64,000 nucleotides of DNA from Weissella coleopterorum (GTDB lineage: Bacteria > Bacillota > Bacilli > Lactobacillales > Lactobacillaceae), in contig NZ_CP049888.1 in the NCBI RefSeq assembly GCF_011304355.1, positions 930,001 to 994,000 on the forward strand, written 5' to 3'. The position numbers were made by a program, and so were the translations under genes. The notes under the pieces were generated by a model. The model was not told the origin of the DNA and made no database searches. It saw nothing but the letters and a program-made list of their open reading frames with translations. Position 1 is the stretch's first letter, and every line of letters begins with the position of its first letter. Positions 26,947-36,526 of the stretch are shown here, piece by piece.

Positions 26947-28037
26947 TGCGAATTCTATCAATTACTCGTCGAGTTCTTAAGGAATTATTCCGTGATAAGA
27001 GAACTTTGATGTTAATGTTTATTGCGCCATTATTGGTTTTGAGTTTAATGAAGGTTGTATTTAACAATAATTCTGATTTAACGGTTAATTTGGCTACTGT
27101 TAATATGGAACAATCATTAAAAGACACCCTTGATGATACTGATCATATCAGTTTAAAAACTTATGGAAAATATTCTACTGCGAAAGATGCTTTGAAAGAT
27201 CAAAAAGTTGATGGAATTATTGAATATGATGGTACTGATTTTACGGTGACTTATGCTAATTTGGATGCGACTAAGACGACTTTAACTAAGTCAGCTTTGT
27301 CTGCTGCTCAAGTTAAGAATGAAATTTCAAATTTGGCAACTGCACTTACAAAAATGCAGAAAGCGGCCGGAGTCACACCTATTCAAGCACCCCAGCCCAA
27401 AATTCATAATGTTTATAATTATGGTGATAAAAATACTTCATACTTAGATAAAATGTTGCCAATTCTAATGGGCTTCTTCGTGTTTTTCTTTGTCTTCCTG
27501 ATTTCTGGAATGGCTCTCTTACGTGAGCGGGCTTCAGGAACGCTAGATCGCTTATTAGCGACTCCCGTCAAACGTTCTGATATTGTTTTTGGTTATATTT
27601 TAAGTTATGGACTTTTAGCCATTTTACAAACAATAATTATCGTCAGCTATACAATCTGGGTGCTAAATGTGGAAGTTACTGGTTCCATTCTATGGGTTGT
27701 GATAATTAATATTCTATTAGCAATGGTGGCCTTAACATTTGGAATCTTGATGTCGACATTTGCTAAATCAGAATTCCAGATGATGCAGTTTATCCCGTTG
27801 GTGGTTGTACCGCAAATCTTCTTCTCGGGATTAATTTCAATCGATTCAATGGCTGGCTGGCTAAAAGTAATTGCTGATATTATGCCAATGAAGTACGCTG
27901 GTGATGCGCTAACTAACGTCGTGATGAGTGGAGCTGGATTCACGCAAATTTGGTTTGACCTATTAATCCTATTATTTTTCTTAGTTTTACTCACTGTTGG
28001 AAATATCTTAGGTTTAAAGCGCTACCGTAAAGTATAA
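26946..28037 (+). CDS. ABC-2 exporter permease
   Basis: A 363-residue permease with one N-terminal TM (about 22-42), a soluble extracytoplasmic domain (about 45-165) and five C-terminal TMs. The motif RERASGTLDRLLATPVKRSDIVFGYIL is the ABC-2 coupling region of YhcN/YbhS-like efflux pumps. It ends VGNILGLKRYRKV. It is partner of the preceding ATPase and lies 32 bases before the TetR start. Confidence 0.87.
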   Translation: MRILSITRRVLKELFRDKRTLMLMFIAPLLVLSLMKVVFNNNSDLTVNLATVNMEQSLKDTLDDTDHISLKTYGKYSTAKDALKDQKVDGIIEYDGTDFTVTYANLDATKTTLTKSALSAAQVKNEISNLATALTKMQKAAGVTPIQAPQPKIHNVYNYGDKNTSYLDKMLPILMGFFVFFFVFLISGMALLRERASGTLDRLLATPVKRSDIVFGYILSYGLLAILQTIIIVSYTIWVLNVEVTGSILWVVIINILLAMVALTFGILMSTFAKSEFQMMQFIPLVVVPQIFFSGLISIDSMAGWLKVIADIMPMKYAGDALTNVVMSGAGFTQIWFDLLILLFFLVLLTVGNILGLKRYRKV

Positions 28038-28069
28038 AATATATGTATGATATAAACAGAAGGATAAAT

Positions 28070-28696
28070 ATGACAGATAAAATAATTGATGATTTCAATG
28101 ACTTAATCGCTAGCATGGAAATGCCAGCGGGAAAACGTAAAGTAATTGGTGCAGCTGTCAGTCTTTTCTCTGAACAGGGTTTCAATGGAACATCAACTGC
28201 TCAAATCTCGGAATTATCGGGCATGAGTGAAGCGACTATTTTTAAGTATTTTAAAACTAAACGAGGCTTACTAGAGACTATTATCAATCCATTAATTGAT
28301 AATTTATTGCCAAACTATGGGCAAGAATTTGTTCAAAATCGAGTTCCTAAGGATCAAGGTTTGGAACAAACAATTCATTTAATCGTGATTGACCGTCTAA
28401 CTTTCATTTATGATAATCGTCTTATTCTACAAATTTTAATGAGTGAAGTTTTAGTTAATAACGAATTACTAGATCGATTAAAACAAAAAGCAACTCCCCT
28501 AATAATACAATTAAGTTCAACTTTTGAGACTTTAATTACAAATTCAAAATTTTCCGTCATTGATTTATTTCGGCTTTTAGTTGGTCAAATGTTCTTTGAG
28601 TTACTGCGTATTACTAAATTTGAAGATACAAATAATGATTATGACATTCAGCTGATTGCTGATAAAATTACTAAAAGCATTGTAGCAACGTTTTAA
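28070..28696 (+). CDS. TetR-family transcriptional regulator
   Basis: A 208-residue regulator. The N-terminal helix-turn-helix is KRKVIGAAVSLFSEQGFNGTSTAQISELSGMSEATIFKYFKTKRGLL (in pieces: FSEQGFNGTS, GMSEATIFKYFKTK), followed by a helical ligand domain. ATG 28070 is chosen because AGAAGGA lies just upstream; an in-frame ATG at 28043 lacks it. It probably represses its own operon through the palindrome at 26191-26208. Confidence 0.88.
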   Translation: MTDKIIDDFNDLIASMEMPAGKRKVIGAAVSLFSEQGFNGTSTAQISELSGMSEATIFKYFKTKRGLLETIINPLIDNLLPNYGQEFVQNRVPKDQGLEQTIHLIVIDRLTFIYDNRLILQILMSEVLVNNELLDRLKQKATPLIIQLSSTFETLITNSKFSVIDLFRLLVGQMFFELLRITKFEDTNNDYDIQLIADKITKSIVATF

Positions 28697-28712
28697 TATG
28701 AACATTAATGGA

Positions 28713-28740
28713 GGCTAAGGCAGATTGTCTTAGCCTTTTT
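28713..28740 (+). terminator. Terminator after tetR-like gene
   Basis: GGCTAAG and CTTAGCC around a nine-base loop, followed by five T. Confidence 0.8.
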
Positions 28741-28819
28741 AATTATGTAAAATTTCAGTTTGCCTTAAAGTGAACTCTAAGGCATATACTAAATTTATGA
28801 GCAAAGGGAGGAGTAAAAT

Positions 28820-29509
28820 ATGAACCGCAGTAAAGTTATTATTCACATGTACGTTTCGATTGATGGTAAAATCGATGGTTATTATGGTAGTGCCATTTCA
28901 GGATCCTATTATTCAGATGAATTATTTCGTCTAAGTAATGCTGATGCAAACGGAAGAGCAACAATTCAAATGTATGCAGCTTCAGGTAAGCCTGATTTAA
29001 GTAAGTATGATTCTGCTGGAATTAATTATGAGGACTGGATTCCAAATATTCAATCAAAAACCTGGTCTATCTCGTTTGATCGTAAGGGGCAATGTGGCTG
29101 GGAACAGAATTATTTCGAATATAATGACCATAAAATGCATGCCATTGAAATTGTAACCAAGCAAGCTAGTAAAAAATATTTAGCATTTCTGCGTTCAATG
29201 AATATACCCTATATTATTGGTGGTGAAACAGAATTTAATTTAGAAGAAGTATTGGCTAAACTAAAGCAATACTTTAAAATTAATACTTTGGCTGTTTGTG
29301 GTGGTGCTGTAATTAATGGCTACTTTTTAAAAGAACACGTCGTAGATGAAATTTCCTTAGTCGTTGCACCTCATGTTGATGGAAATGTAATACAAAAAGT
29401 AGCTTTCGATACTTTAGGAAATCAAGTTAATGATACATTCTATTTTAACAGCGCTAAACCGTTAGATGATGGTGGAGTTCATTTGATTTTCAAAAAAGAG
29501 ACTAATTAG
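28820..29509 (+). CDS. RibD C-terminal domain (dihydrofolate reductase-like) protein
   Basis: A 229-residue stand-alone RibD_C/DHFR-fold reductase. It starts with the strand KVIIHMYVSIDGKIDGYYGS and ends with the NADPH-type segment LAVCGGAVINGYFLKEHVVDEISLVVAPHVDG. Family members reduce pyrimidine, pterin or xenobiotic substrates with NADPH; no riboflavin genes are near, so a role in riboflavin synthesis is unlikely. A GGGAGGAG ribosome site precedes the ATG. Confidence 0.8.
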   Translation: MNRSKVIIHMYVSIDGKIDGYYGSAISGSYYSDELFRLSNADANGRATIQMYAASGKPDLSKYDSAGINYEDWIPNIQSKTWSISFDRKGQCGWEQNYFEYNDHKMHAIEIVTKQASKKYLAFLRSMNIPYIIGGETEFNLEEVLAKLKQYFKINTLAVCGGAVINGYFLKEHVVDEISLVVAPHVDGNVIQKVAFDTLGNQVNDTFYFNSAKPLDDGGVHLIFKKETN

Positions 29510-29520
29510 GATTATAGTGC

Positions 29521-29562
29521 AAAAAACCGCCGGGTAGCAACCATGCTATCTGACGGTTTTTT
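29521..29562. terminator. Bidirectional terminator between the reductase and lepA-like gene
   Basis: AAAAAACCGCCGGGTAGC pairs with GCTATCTGACGGTTTTTT. It has A and T runs on both sides and serves converging genes. Confidence 0.88.
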
Positions 29563-29570
29563 AATTTTAA

Positions 29571-31346
29571 TTAACCTAAGTCTAGCAGTGCATCAAAGAC
29601 CGCTTGTGGGAGTTCAATATTAGATTTCGCTTGTCCACTTCGCCGTAATTGTTGCTGTTTTTTAGAAACTGTCGAGCCTTTTGCTGCAACCTTACGTAAT
29701 GGTGGAATATTTTCGCGCGCAATCACTCGCCCTTCAACAATGGCTTGAACTGGCATTACTTGTAATTTACGTGGTACTAAGTCTCGTAATTTGATCACCA
29801 TGTTCTGTGCGATTCTTTCTGCCTTCAAACGATGAGTAATCAAAGTCAATGCATCAATATTAGCATAATCAATGGCAATTTCTAGTTTGACCAAATCCGA
29901 GTAGTCGTATTCTGCCACTTCAGTAGATAGGGTGGCGAAGCCATGCGAAACTGACTTTAATTCATTAAAGAAATCGTAAGCAATTTCTGAAATGGGCATT
30001 AAATAAGTAGCAACTACCATTGATCCTAGTGTATCTAGATCCTCTAGCGTTCCACGACGGCCTTCTGCTAACCGCATAATGTCATTCAACATTTCATTTG
30101 GTAAAGTCATTTTGGCGTGAACATAAGGTTCTTCAATTTGAGCTATTTTTGACCAGTCTGGAAATTGAATGGGGTTTTCCACGTAGAGCGGTTCATCCTG
30201 ATTTTTCAAGGTTAATTTAAACGTTGAATTTGGCATAGTCGTTAGAACTTCTAAGCCAAACTCAGCTAGTAAACGTTCCCGAATGATTTGAAGATGAAAA
30301 ATTCCTAAGAAGCCCCCACGAAATCCCATCCCCAAGGCCTCAGATTGTTCTGGTTCATATTGGAAAGCTGCATCGTTTAAGGCCAGTTTTTCAATCGCTA
30401 TTTTCAAATCTTTGTAATCACTATTTTTAGGATAAAGGCCAGCATAAACCATTGGCTCAACCGCTTGATAACCTGGTAAAGCTTCTTGGGTAGGATGATT
30501 GGCGTTTGTTATCGTATCACCAATTTTAATGGCGTTCGAATCTTTAACCCCCGTTACGACATAGCCTACATCACCAGCTGAAAGGGTGCTTAGTGTTAAC
30601 ATTTCTGGGGCAAAAATACCGATTTCTTTATTAGTAGCACTTAGTTGGTTTGCGAAAAACAGTTGACTCGTTTGACTTGTTAATTGACCATCAAAAATTC
30701 TAACTTGGGCGACAACGCCTTTGTAGGGATCAAATTTTGAATCAAAGACTAAGGCCTTCAAAGGGGCATGATCATCACCGCGGGGGGCCGGGATTCGATC
30801 ACGGATTGCCTCAAGGACTTTATCAACACCGAGGCCACTTTTAGCAGAAATTTTTAAAATCTCTTGATCGGCAAAGTCTGCATCGAGGTCTAGGATTTGA
30901 TTAATCGTACCATCTACGTCGGCCATATTATTATCAATTTTATTTACGATTGGAATAATTGTCAGATTGGCTTCTTTAGCCAACCGGAAATTAGCAACCG
31001 TTTGAGCCTGAACCCCTTTAGTAGCATCCACAACCAAAAGAACCCCATCTGTTGCTGAAAGTGAACGCGAAACTTCATAGTTAAAATCAACATGGCCTGG
31101 TGTATCAATTAAATTAAATTGATATTCATCACCATTAGCATCAGTATAGTAGTTCCGAACCGCTTTTGATTTAACTGTAACTCCATGCGCCTTTTCAACG
31201 GCTAAATCATCTAATTGTTGCGCTGATGATTCCCGATCACTAACAGTGCTTGTCATTTCCATAATTCGATCAGCTAGGGTTGATTTCCCGTGATCAATAT
31301 GTGCAATAATTGCAAAATTTCGAATATATTGTTGCCGATTTGCCAT
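29571..31346 (-). CDS. LepA/EF4-type translational GTPase, divergent paralog
   Basis: A 591-residue ribosome-associated GTPase. G1 AHIDHGKST (15-23), G3 DTPGH (81-85) and G4 NKID (135-138) are intact, and switch I is EKAHGVTVKS instead of the usual ERGITIK form. The LepA-specific domains are present, including GFRGGFLGIFHLQIIRERL. The C-terminal domain departs from canonical LepA: the conserved CYGGDISRKKKLL loop that reaches the peptidyl transferase centre is replaced by AAKGSTVSKKQQQLRR. Some lactobacilli have a second LepA-like gene, and this looks like that paralog rather than the housekeeping lepA, which usually sits near dnaJ. It has its own promoter region and converges on the shared terminator. 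Confidence 0.85.
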   Translation of the reverse strand: MANRQQYIRNFAIIAHIDHGKSTLADRIMEMTSTVSDRESSAQQLDDLAVEKAHGVTVKSKAVRNYYTDANGDEYQFNLIDTPGHVDFNYEVSRSLSATDGVLLVVDATKGVQAQTVANFRLAKEANLTIIPIVNKIDNNMADVDGTINQILDLDADFADQEILKISAKSGLGVDKVLEAIRDRIPAPRGDDHAPLKALVFDSKFDPYKGVVAQVRIFDGQLTSQTSQLFFANQLSATNKEIGIFAPEMLTLSTLSAGDVGYVVTGVKDSNAIKIGDTITNANHPTQEALPGYQAVEPMVYAGLYPKNSDYKDLKIAIEKLALNDAAFQYEPEQSEALGMGFRGGFLGIFHLQIIRERLLAEFGLEVLTTMPNSTFKLTLKNQDEPLYVENPIQFPDWSKIAQIEEPYVHAKMTLPNEMLNDIMRLAEGRRGTLEDLDTLGSMVVATYLMPISEIAYDFFNELKSVSHGFATLSTEVAEYDYSDLVKLEIAIDYANIDALTLITHRLKAERIAQNMVIKLRDLVPRKLQVMPVQAIVEGRVIARENIPPLRKVAAKGSTVSKKQQQLRRSGQAKSNIELPQAVFDALLDLG

Positions 31347-31529
31347 TCTAAATAAAACCTATCCTTTTTATAATCATTCTTTCTAGAATAACATTCCTAG
31401 TTTGCTACTGCATTACATTTTGTGAATTTTGCGGGTCTAAGGTAGGCAATGTGATTAAGATATGCTAAAATTAAGATATTATTTCGTACAGATAGTGTAT
31501 TTAATTTTATTAAATATGCCGATAACAGA

Positions 31530-31566
31530 GGCGAGCATAGTCTTAATTGATTATGCCGTCTTTTTT
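31530..31566 (+). promoter_or_regulatory. Terminator-like hairpin in the leader of the MFS pump
   Basis: GGCGAGCATAGTC pairs imperfectly with GATTATGCCGTC and is followed by six T, 35 bases before the MFS start and after an extended TATGCTAAAAT -10. No gene ends here, so it looks like a transcription attenuator. Confidence 0.5.
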
Positions 31567-31601
31567 ATGTTTTGGCCTGTAACAAGAAAAGGGGATTACA
31601 A

Positions 31602-32957
31602 ATGAAAACCAGAGAATGGCATGTATTTGCCGCAATTGTCGCCGCTGGAATCATGTGCTTTAGTGGAGTTTTAATTGAGACTTCAATGAACGTAACATTT
31701 CCAGCCCTCATGCATGAATTTCAAGTCAATGCCAATGGAGTGCAATGGGTAACTACAGGCTATCTTCTGGCCATTGCTGTCGTTGTACCATTATCTGCTT
31801 TTTTTATTCGAAATTATTCTGCATATCGATTATTCGTCATTTCTAACTTACTATTTTTCACTGGGGTTTTAACTGATAGTTTTGCGCCAACCTTAACCAT
31901 TTTATTGTTGGGACGTGTCTTCCAAGGAATTGGAACAGGGATTGCACTACCTTTGATGTTTCATATCATTCTAACTAAATCACCACTTGAAAAACGTGGA
32001 ACTATGATGGGAATTGGAACTATGACCACCGCGTTGGCTCCAGCAATTGGTCCAACTTATGGCGGAGTGGTTATGGCTGCTTTAGGTTGGCGGGCAATCT
32101 TTTGGTTCCTATTACCACTAATTATCATTTCATTTGTTTTAGGACTCCGTTCAATTCCGAGTGAAATCGTCAAACGGACTGAATCCTTTAATTTACTTGC
32201 ATTTATTATGTTATCAGTAGGTTTAGCTAGCTTATTACTAGCCATCGAACAACTATCTGGCATGTGGCTAATCCTAAGTTTAATCACGTTAGGGGCGTTC
32301 TATTACTTCAACCGCAAAACTACCTTATTAAACTTACATGTCTTTAAAAATCACATTTTTAACCGACTCTTAGTTGGTGTTCTCGTTTATCAAGCGATGT
32401 TTTTGGCTCTTTCATTTATTTTGCCAAGTTTCATCCAAATTGGTCTGCATCAATCTTCTACAGTCGCAGGATTATTTATGTTCCCTGGTGCATTAATTGG
32501 GGCAGTTTTAGGACCAATCTCCGGCCGAATTCTAGACCAGATTGGTCCAGTCAAACCAATCTCCTTTGGATTAGTCATTTCGACCATCGCCATGTTTTTG
32601 ATGGCCATAACCTTTCAAAATGAAATGATTTGGTTACTTTTAGGATTCCATATTATGACTCAGTTTGGTTCAGGATTAGCTGTTAATAATTTGATGACAG
32701 CCACCCTCAGCCAATTAGATCAGAATTTATCAGCTGATGGGAATAGTGTTCTGAATACTTTACAACAATTTACGGGTGCAGCAGCAACTGCATTTGCAGC
32801 CAGACTCTTTGCAAATGGTCAACAACAAAATGCTCTTCATGGTGCAATGTTTGGAAGTCGCGCGGGCGTCATGGTCTTATTTGGACTATTTGTTATGGCA
32901 CTCATCTTGTTTATTCTTTCAATCAACACTTTAAAAAAACAGTGGCGCACAAACTAA
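31602..32957 (+). CDS. MFS multidrug exporter (DHA2, 14-TM type)
   Basis: A 451-residue EmrB/QacA-type drug:H+ antiporter. It has motif C-like APAIGPTYGGVV, the WVTTGYLLAIAVVVPLSAF segment of TM2 and the LGRVFQGIGTGIALPL of TM4, with about 14 hydrophobic segments. ATG 31602 follows AAAAGGGG; the earlier in-frame start at 31572 lies in the leader hairpin region. It is monocistronic, with a terminator. The substrate is unknown. Confidence 0.88.
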   Translation: MKTREWHVFAAIVAAGIMCFSGVLIETSMNVTFPALMHEFQVNANGVQWVTTGYLLAIAVVVPLSAFFIRNYSAYRLFVISNLLFFTGVLTDSFAPTLTILLLGRVFQGIGTGIALPLMFHIILTKSPLEKRGTMMGIGTMTTALAPAIGPTYGGVVMAALGWRAIFWFLLPLIIISFVLGLRSIPSEIVKRTESFNLLAFIMLSVGLASLLLAIEQLSGMWLILSLITLGAFYYFNRKTTLLNLHVFKNHIFNRLLVGVLVYQAMFLALSFILPSFIQIGLHQSSTVAGLFMFPGALIGAVLGPISGRILDQIGPVKPISFGLVISTIAMFLMAITFQNEMIWLLLGFHIMTQFGSGLAVNNLMTATLSQLDQNLSADGNSVLNTLQQFTGAAATAFAARLFANGQQQNALHGAMFGSRAGVMVLFGLFVMALILFILSINTLKKQWRTN

Positions 32958-32967
32958 ATGATTCATT

Positions 32968-33005
32968 AAAAGCATTTCATCAGAAACTTCTGAAATGCTT
33001 TTTTT
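32968..33005 (+). terminator. Terminator after the MFS pump
   Basis: AAAAGCATTTCA and TGAAATGCTTTT with T run. Confidence 0.88.
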
Positions 33006-33169
33006 ATATATAAAAGTGAATAATTTTTGATTTATGTGAATATATAGTCAAAATTCTAGGCACTTTTAATTTATATTAATGTTTTTTAATTTATCACTTT
33101 TAAATCGCTTACAAGTAGGGTATCCTGTAATTAAGTTAAATACTTAACTAACAAAAAGGAGATGAGAAT

Positions 33170-34675
33170 ATGAAAGAAAAGAAGAAAAAATTTCAGATGC
33201 CTTCGTCATTTACGATTTTGTTCTTTCTAATTATTGCCGTTGCGATCCTAACTTGGATTATTCCAGCAGGACAGTATGCAACAAATAAAGCCGGAGAAAT
33301 TATTGCAGGAACATATCATAGTCGAGCAGCTAACCCTCAAGGAATTTGGGATGTATTTATGGCCCCTATCAAAGGAATGGTCGGGACCGAGGATGGGGAT
33401 GGAACGGTCGCCATTTCATTATTTATCTTAGTCATTGGTGGATTCTTAGGCGTTGTAAATAAAACCAAGGCTCTTGATGATGGAATTTCTTCAACCTTAA
33501 AAAAATACGCGGGAAAAGAAAAAATCTTAATTCCCATTTTAATGACTTTATTTGCCATTGGTGGATCCACTTATGGAATGGGTGAGGAGACAATTGCGTT
33601 CTATCCTATTTTAATTGCGGTGATGATTAGTGTTGGTTTTGATTCTTTGGTCGCGATTGCAATTGCCTTAGTTGGCTCACAAGTGGGAGTTTTAGCCTCA
33701 ACGGTTAATCCATTTGCAACAGGCGTCGCATCACAAAGCCTCAATATCTCACCTGGTGATGGCTTAATTCAAAGATTGATTTTGTTAGTCATTACAATTG
33801 TAATTAGCATTATTTATGTCATGCGTTATGCTAATAAGGTTAAACAAGATCCATCTAAGTCTTTGGTTTTCAAACAACGAGAGGAAGATTTGAAGGAATT
33901 TGCCTTATCTGGGGATGGTACATTAGATACTGAAATGACTGGGCGGCAAAAGGCGGTTCTATGGATTTTTGGGATCACCTTTGTGGTGATGGTCGCCGGT
34001 TTGATTCCTTGGAGCAGTATTAATGCCAGTTGGACATTCTTTGATACAGCCACAAAATGGATCACAGGTATCCCATTCCTAGGTAACCTGATTGGTCACG
34101 ATATGGCTCCATTTGGAACGTGGTACTTTAGTGAGATGACCATGCTCTTTCTCTTTATGTCAGTTGTAGTTATGTTTGTCTACAAGATGAAAGAGAGTGA
34201 TTTCATCGACTCATTCTTGGGTGGAATGAATGAGTTCCTAAGTGTCGCTATCGTGATTGCCGTTGCTCGTGGTATTCAAGTTGTGATGAACGATGGCCAA
34301 ATTACTGCAACAGTCTTGCATGCTGGAGAACAAGGGTTACAACACTTGCCAGCTGGAATATTCATTGTTCTAACATTTATTTTCTATATTCCAATGTCAT
34401 TCTTGATTCCATCAACATCAGGACTAGCCGCCGCCACGATGGGAATAATGGGACCTTTGGGAAAGTTCTCAGGTGTGACCCCTGATCTAGTTATTACCGC
34501 CTATCAAGCAGCGGTTGGATGGGTCAACATTATTACACCTACTTCTGGAATCGTGATGGGAGCCCTTGCCATTGCGCACGTCAACATTGTCACATGGTTG
34601 AAGTTTACAGCTAAATTAATGGGAATTCTATTGATTGTAACAATTGGATTCCTAGTAATTTGTACCTTAATTTAA
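33170..34675 (+). CDS. YfcC-family carrier (C4-dicarboxylate/basic amino acid type)
   Basis: A 501-residue membrane protein with about 12 TMs. The start FTILFFLIIAVAILTWIIPAGQY and the GGSTYGMGEETIAFYPIL motif are typical of the YfcC/DcuC-like (DUF3360-related) family annotated as C4-dicarboxylate or arginine/ornithine carriers. It is followed after 12 bases by a PepV-like dipeptidase, so it may carry dipeptides or their amino acids (inference). A strong AAAAAGGAG ribosome site precedes the ATG. Confidence 0.85.
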   Translation: MKEKKKKFQMPSSFTILFFLIIAVAILTWIIPAGQYATNKAGEIIAGTYHSRAANPQGIWDVFMAPIKGMVGTEDGDGTVAISLFILVIGGFLGVVNKTKALDDGISSTLKKYAGKEKILIPILMTLFAIGGSTYGMGEETIAFYPILIAVMISVGFDSLVAIAIALVGSQVGVLASTVNPFATGVASQSLNISPGDGLIQRLILLVITIVISIIYVMRYANKVKQDPSKSLVFKQREEDLKEFALSGDGTLDTEMTGRQKAVLWIFGITFVVMVAGLIPWSSINASWTFFDTATKWITGIPFLGNLIGHDMAPFGTWYFSEMTMLFLFMSVVVMFVYKMKESDFIDSFLGGMNEFLSVAIVIAVARGIQVVMNDGQITATVLHAGEQGLQHLPAGIFIVLTFIFYIPMSFLIPSTSGLAAATMGIMGPLGKFSGVTPDLVITAYQAAVGWVNIITPTSGIVMGALAIAHVNIVTWLKFTAKLMGILLIVTIGFLVICTLI

Positions 34676-34687
34676 GGAGAAAAATTC

Positions 34688-36025
34688 ATGACAAATTATA
34701 TTACTGATGAAATTCAAAATAACGCAATTAATGCTTTAGGACGAATGATCGCCCAACCTTCATACAACACTGATGCTGCGCCTAATGCACCCTTTGGAAC
34801 TGGAATTCGTTTAGCTTTAGATGAAATTCTAAAAATTGCAAAGGAGTTAGGCTACCAAACTTATGTTGATCCAGAAGGATATTATGGCTATGCTGAGATT
34901 GGTTCGGGTGATGAAATATTTGGTCTTGTTTGTCATGTCGATGTTGTTCCAGCGGGTGATTTGGCTGCATGGAATACAAATCCGTTCGAATTAGTTCAAA
35001 AAGATGGGGCTCTCTTTGGTCGTGGAACTCAAGACGACAAGGGACCAACCATCGCAACTATGTTCACCCTCAAGGCATTGTTGGACCAAGGAATGACTTT
35101 TAATAAAAAAGTCCGGTTTATCTTTGGAACTGATGAGGAAATTCTTTGGCGCGGCATGGCGAAGTATAATGAAAAAGAGGCTGGCATTGATATGGGAATC
35201 GCTCCAGATGCTGAATTTCCATTAGTTTATGCTGAAAAAGGCCTTCAACAATCATATCTAGTCGGTCCTGGTTCGTCTGAAATAGAGCTCGATTTGGTAA
35301 ATGCTTTTAATGCGGTACCTGGTAGTGCAACATACAATGGTTCTAAACAGGATCAAGTTGAAACTGCTCTGCAAGTGCATAATTTTAAATATCAAAAATC
35401 AGCCGACGGATTAATTGTTCAGGGAAATTCAGTCCACGCAATGAACGCACCTGAGGGCACGAATGCGCTCTTACGTTTAGGAATCGCTTTAGCTGATGTT
35501 TTCCCAGGCGTAGCTGCCTTAGAGTTTATTAAGAGTTTCGGTGAAGATGCCACTGGAGCTAATCTGATGGGTGTAATCAAAGATGACGCTTCCGGTCAAT
35601 TAACATTCAATATTTCTAGTCTACAAATCAATGCTCAAGAGTCACGGATGCAAATTGACATGCGGATCCCAGTGACAGTGGAACATGATGCTCTAATTCA
35701 ATTAGTGGAAGAAAAAGTTACCCCGTTTAACTTTAAATATGAAAATTTTGATTACCTAGAACCATTGTACGTTCCAAAAGACGGAACCCTTGTTCAAACC
35801 TTGATGAAAGCCTATATTAAGGTCACGGGTGATACAGCCGCTGAACCTGGAATCTCTGGTGGAGCCACATTCGCTCGAACAATGAAAAATAGTGTGGCTT
35901 TTGGTGCCATGCTCACCACAACACCAGACTTTATGCATCAAGCGAATGAACACTGGCCAGTGAAAGATATGCGAATGGCCATGGAAATTTATGCTGAAGC
36001 ATTCAAAGCGTTATTAGTCGATTAA
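34688..36025 (+). CDS. pepV: M20 dipeptidase (PepV/Sapep-like)
   Basis: A 445-residue cytosolic metallodipeptidase. Metal-binding motifs are LVCHVDVVPAGD, GTQDDKGPTIATMF and the catalytic Glu in FGTDEEILWRG, with a late ISGGATFARTMKNSVAFG. Length and order fit PepV, which cleaves dipeptides including beta-Ala types. It is cotranscribed with the YfcC-like carrier (AAGGAG directly after its stop), suggesting a peptide-utilisation unit. A terminator follows. Confidence 0.9.
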   Translation: MTNYITDEIQNNAINALGRMIAQPSYNTDAAPNAPFGTGIRLALDEILKIAKELGYQTYVDPEGYYGYAEIGSGDEIFGLVCHVDVVPAGDLAAWNTNPFELVQKDGALFGRGTQDDKGPTIATMFTLKALLDQGMTFNKKVRFIFGTDEEILWRGMAKYNEKEAGIDMGIAPDAEFPLVYAEKGLQQSYLVGPGSSEIELDLVNAFNAVPGSATYNGSKQDQVETALQVHNFKYQKSADGLIVQGNSVHAMNAPEGTNALLRLGIALADVFPGVAALEFIKSFGEDATGANLMGVIKDDASGQLTFNISSLQINAQESRMQIDMRIPVTVEHDALIQLVEEKVTPFNFKYENFDYLEPLYVPKDGTLVQTLMKAYIKVTGDTAAEPGISGGATFARTMKNSVAFGAMLTTTPDFMHQANEHWPVKDMRMAMEIYAEAFKALLVD

Positions 36026-36050
36026 GCCGTTTATTTTAATAAAATATCAG

Positions 36051-36084
36051 AAGAGAATTATCAATGAGATAATTCTCTTTTTAA
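36051..36084 (+). terminator. Terminator after pepV
   Basis: AAGAGAATTATC and GATAATTCTCTT with a five-base loop, then T run. Confidence 0.9.
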
Positions 36085-36526
36085 TTTGAAGTGAATTTAA
36101 TCACACCCCATCAAACATTATTAAATAAATAGTTTCATCATGAAATTAGTGCATAAATATTCCGGAATTCCTATAGACTTATATCAATCTCAAAATTGGC
36201 ATACATAGCCAAGGTATTGTTAATATGATAATTCTATAACAAGTTAGTTGCATATATTTAACTCGATTAAAAGAATAATATAAATATAGAAAATATACTC
36301 ATTAAATGTTAATATGTAAACAACACTAAATTGGTAACAATTTATACCACTTAATAAATATGATAGAAAACTAAATAAATGAATAAACACACGTATATAT
36401 ACGTTATTTTGAATTATTGTATTTATACAAATATAATTTTATCCAGGGATAGTATTCAATTAAAAACTTTTAAATCTATTAATTGAATATTATTTAAATT
36501 TATCTGATGGAGTAAATAACGACGTG
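36085..36526. promoter_or_regulatory. Long AT-rich regulatory region before the exopolysaccharide operon
   Basis: About 440 bases without a gene. It holds a perfect 14-bp palindrome ACGTATATATACGT (36391-36404) and an inverted repeat TTGTAT-TT-ATACAA (36417-36430) directly before a TATAAT-like box. These suggest a regulated promoter for the operon beginning at 36527. No known operator consensus is recognised. Confidence 0.45.
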
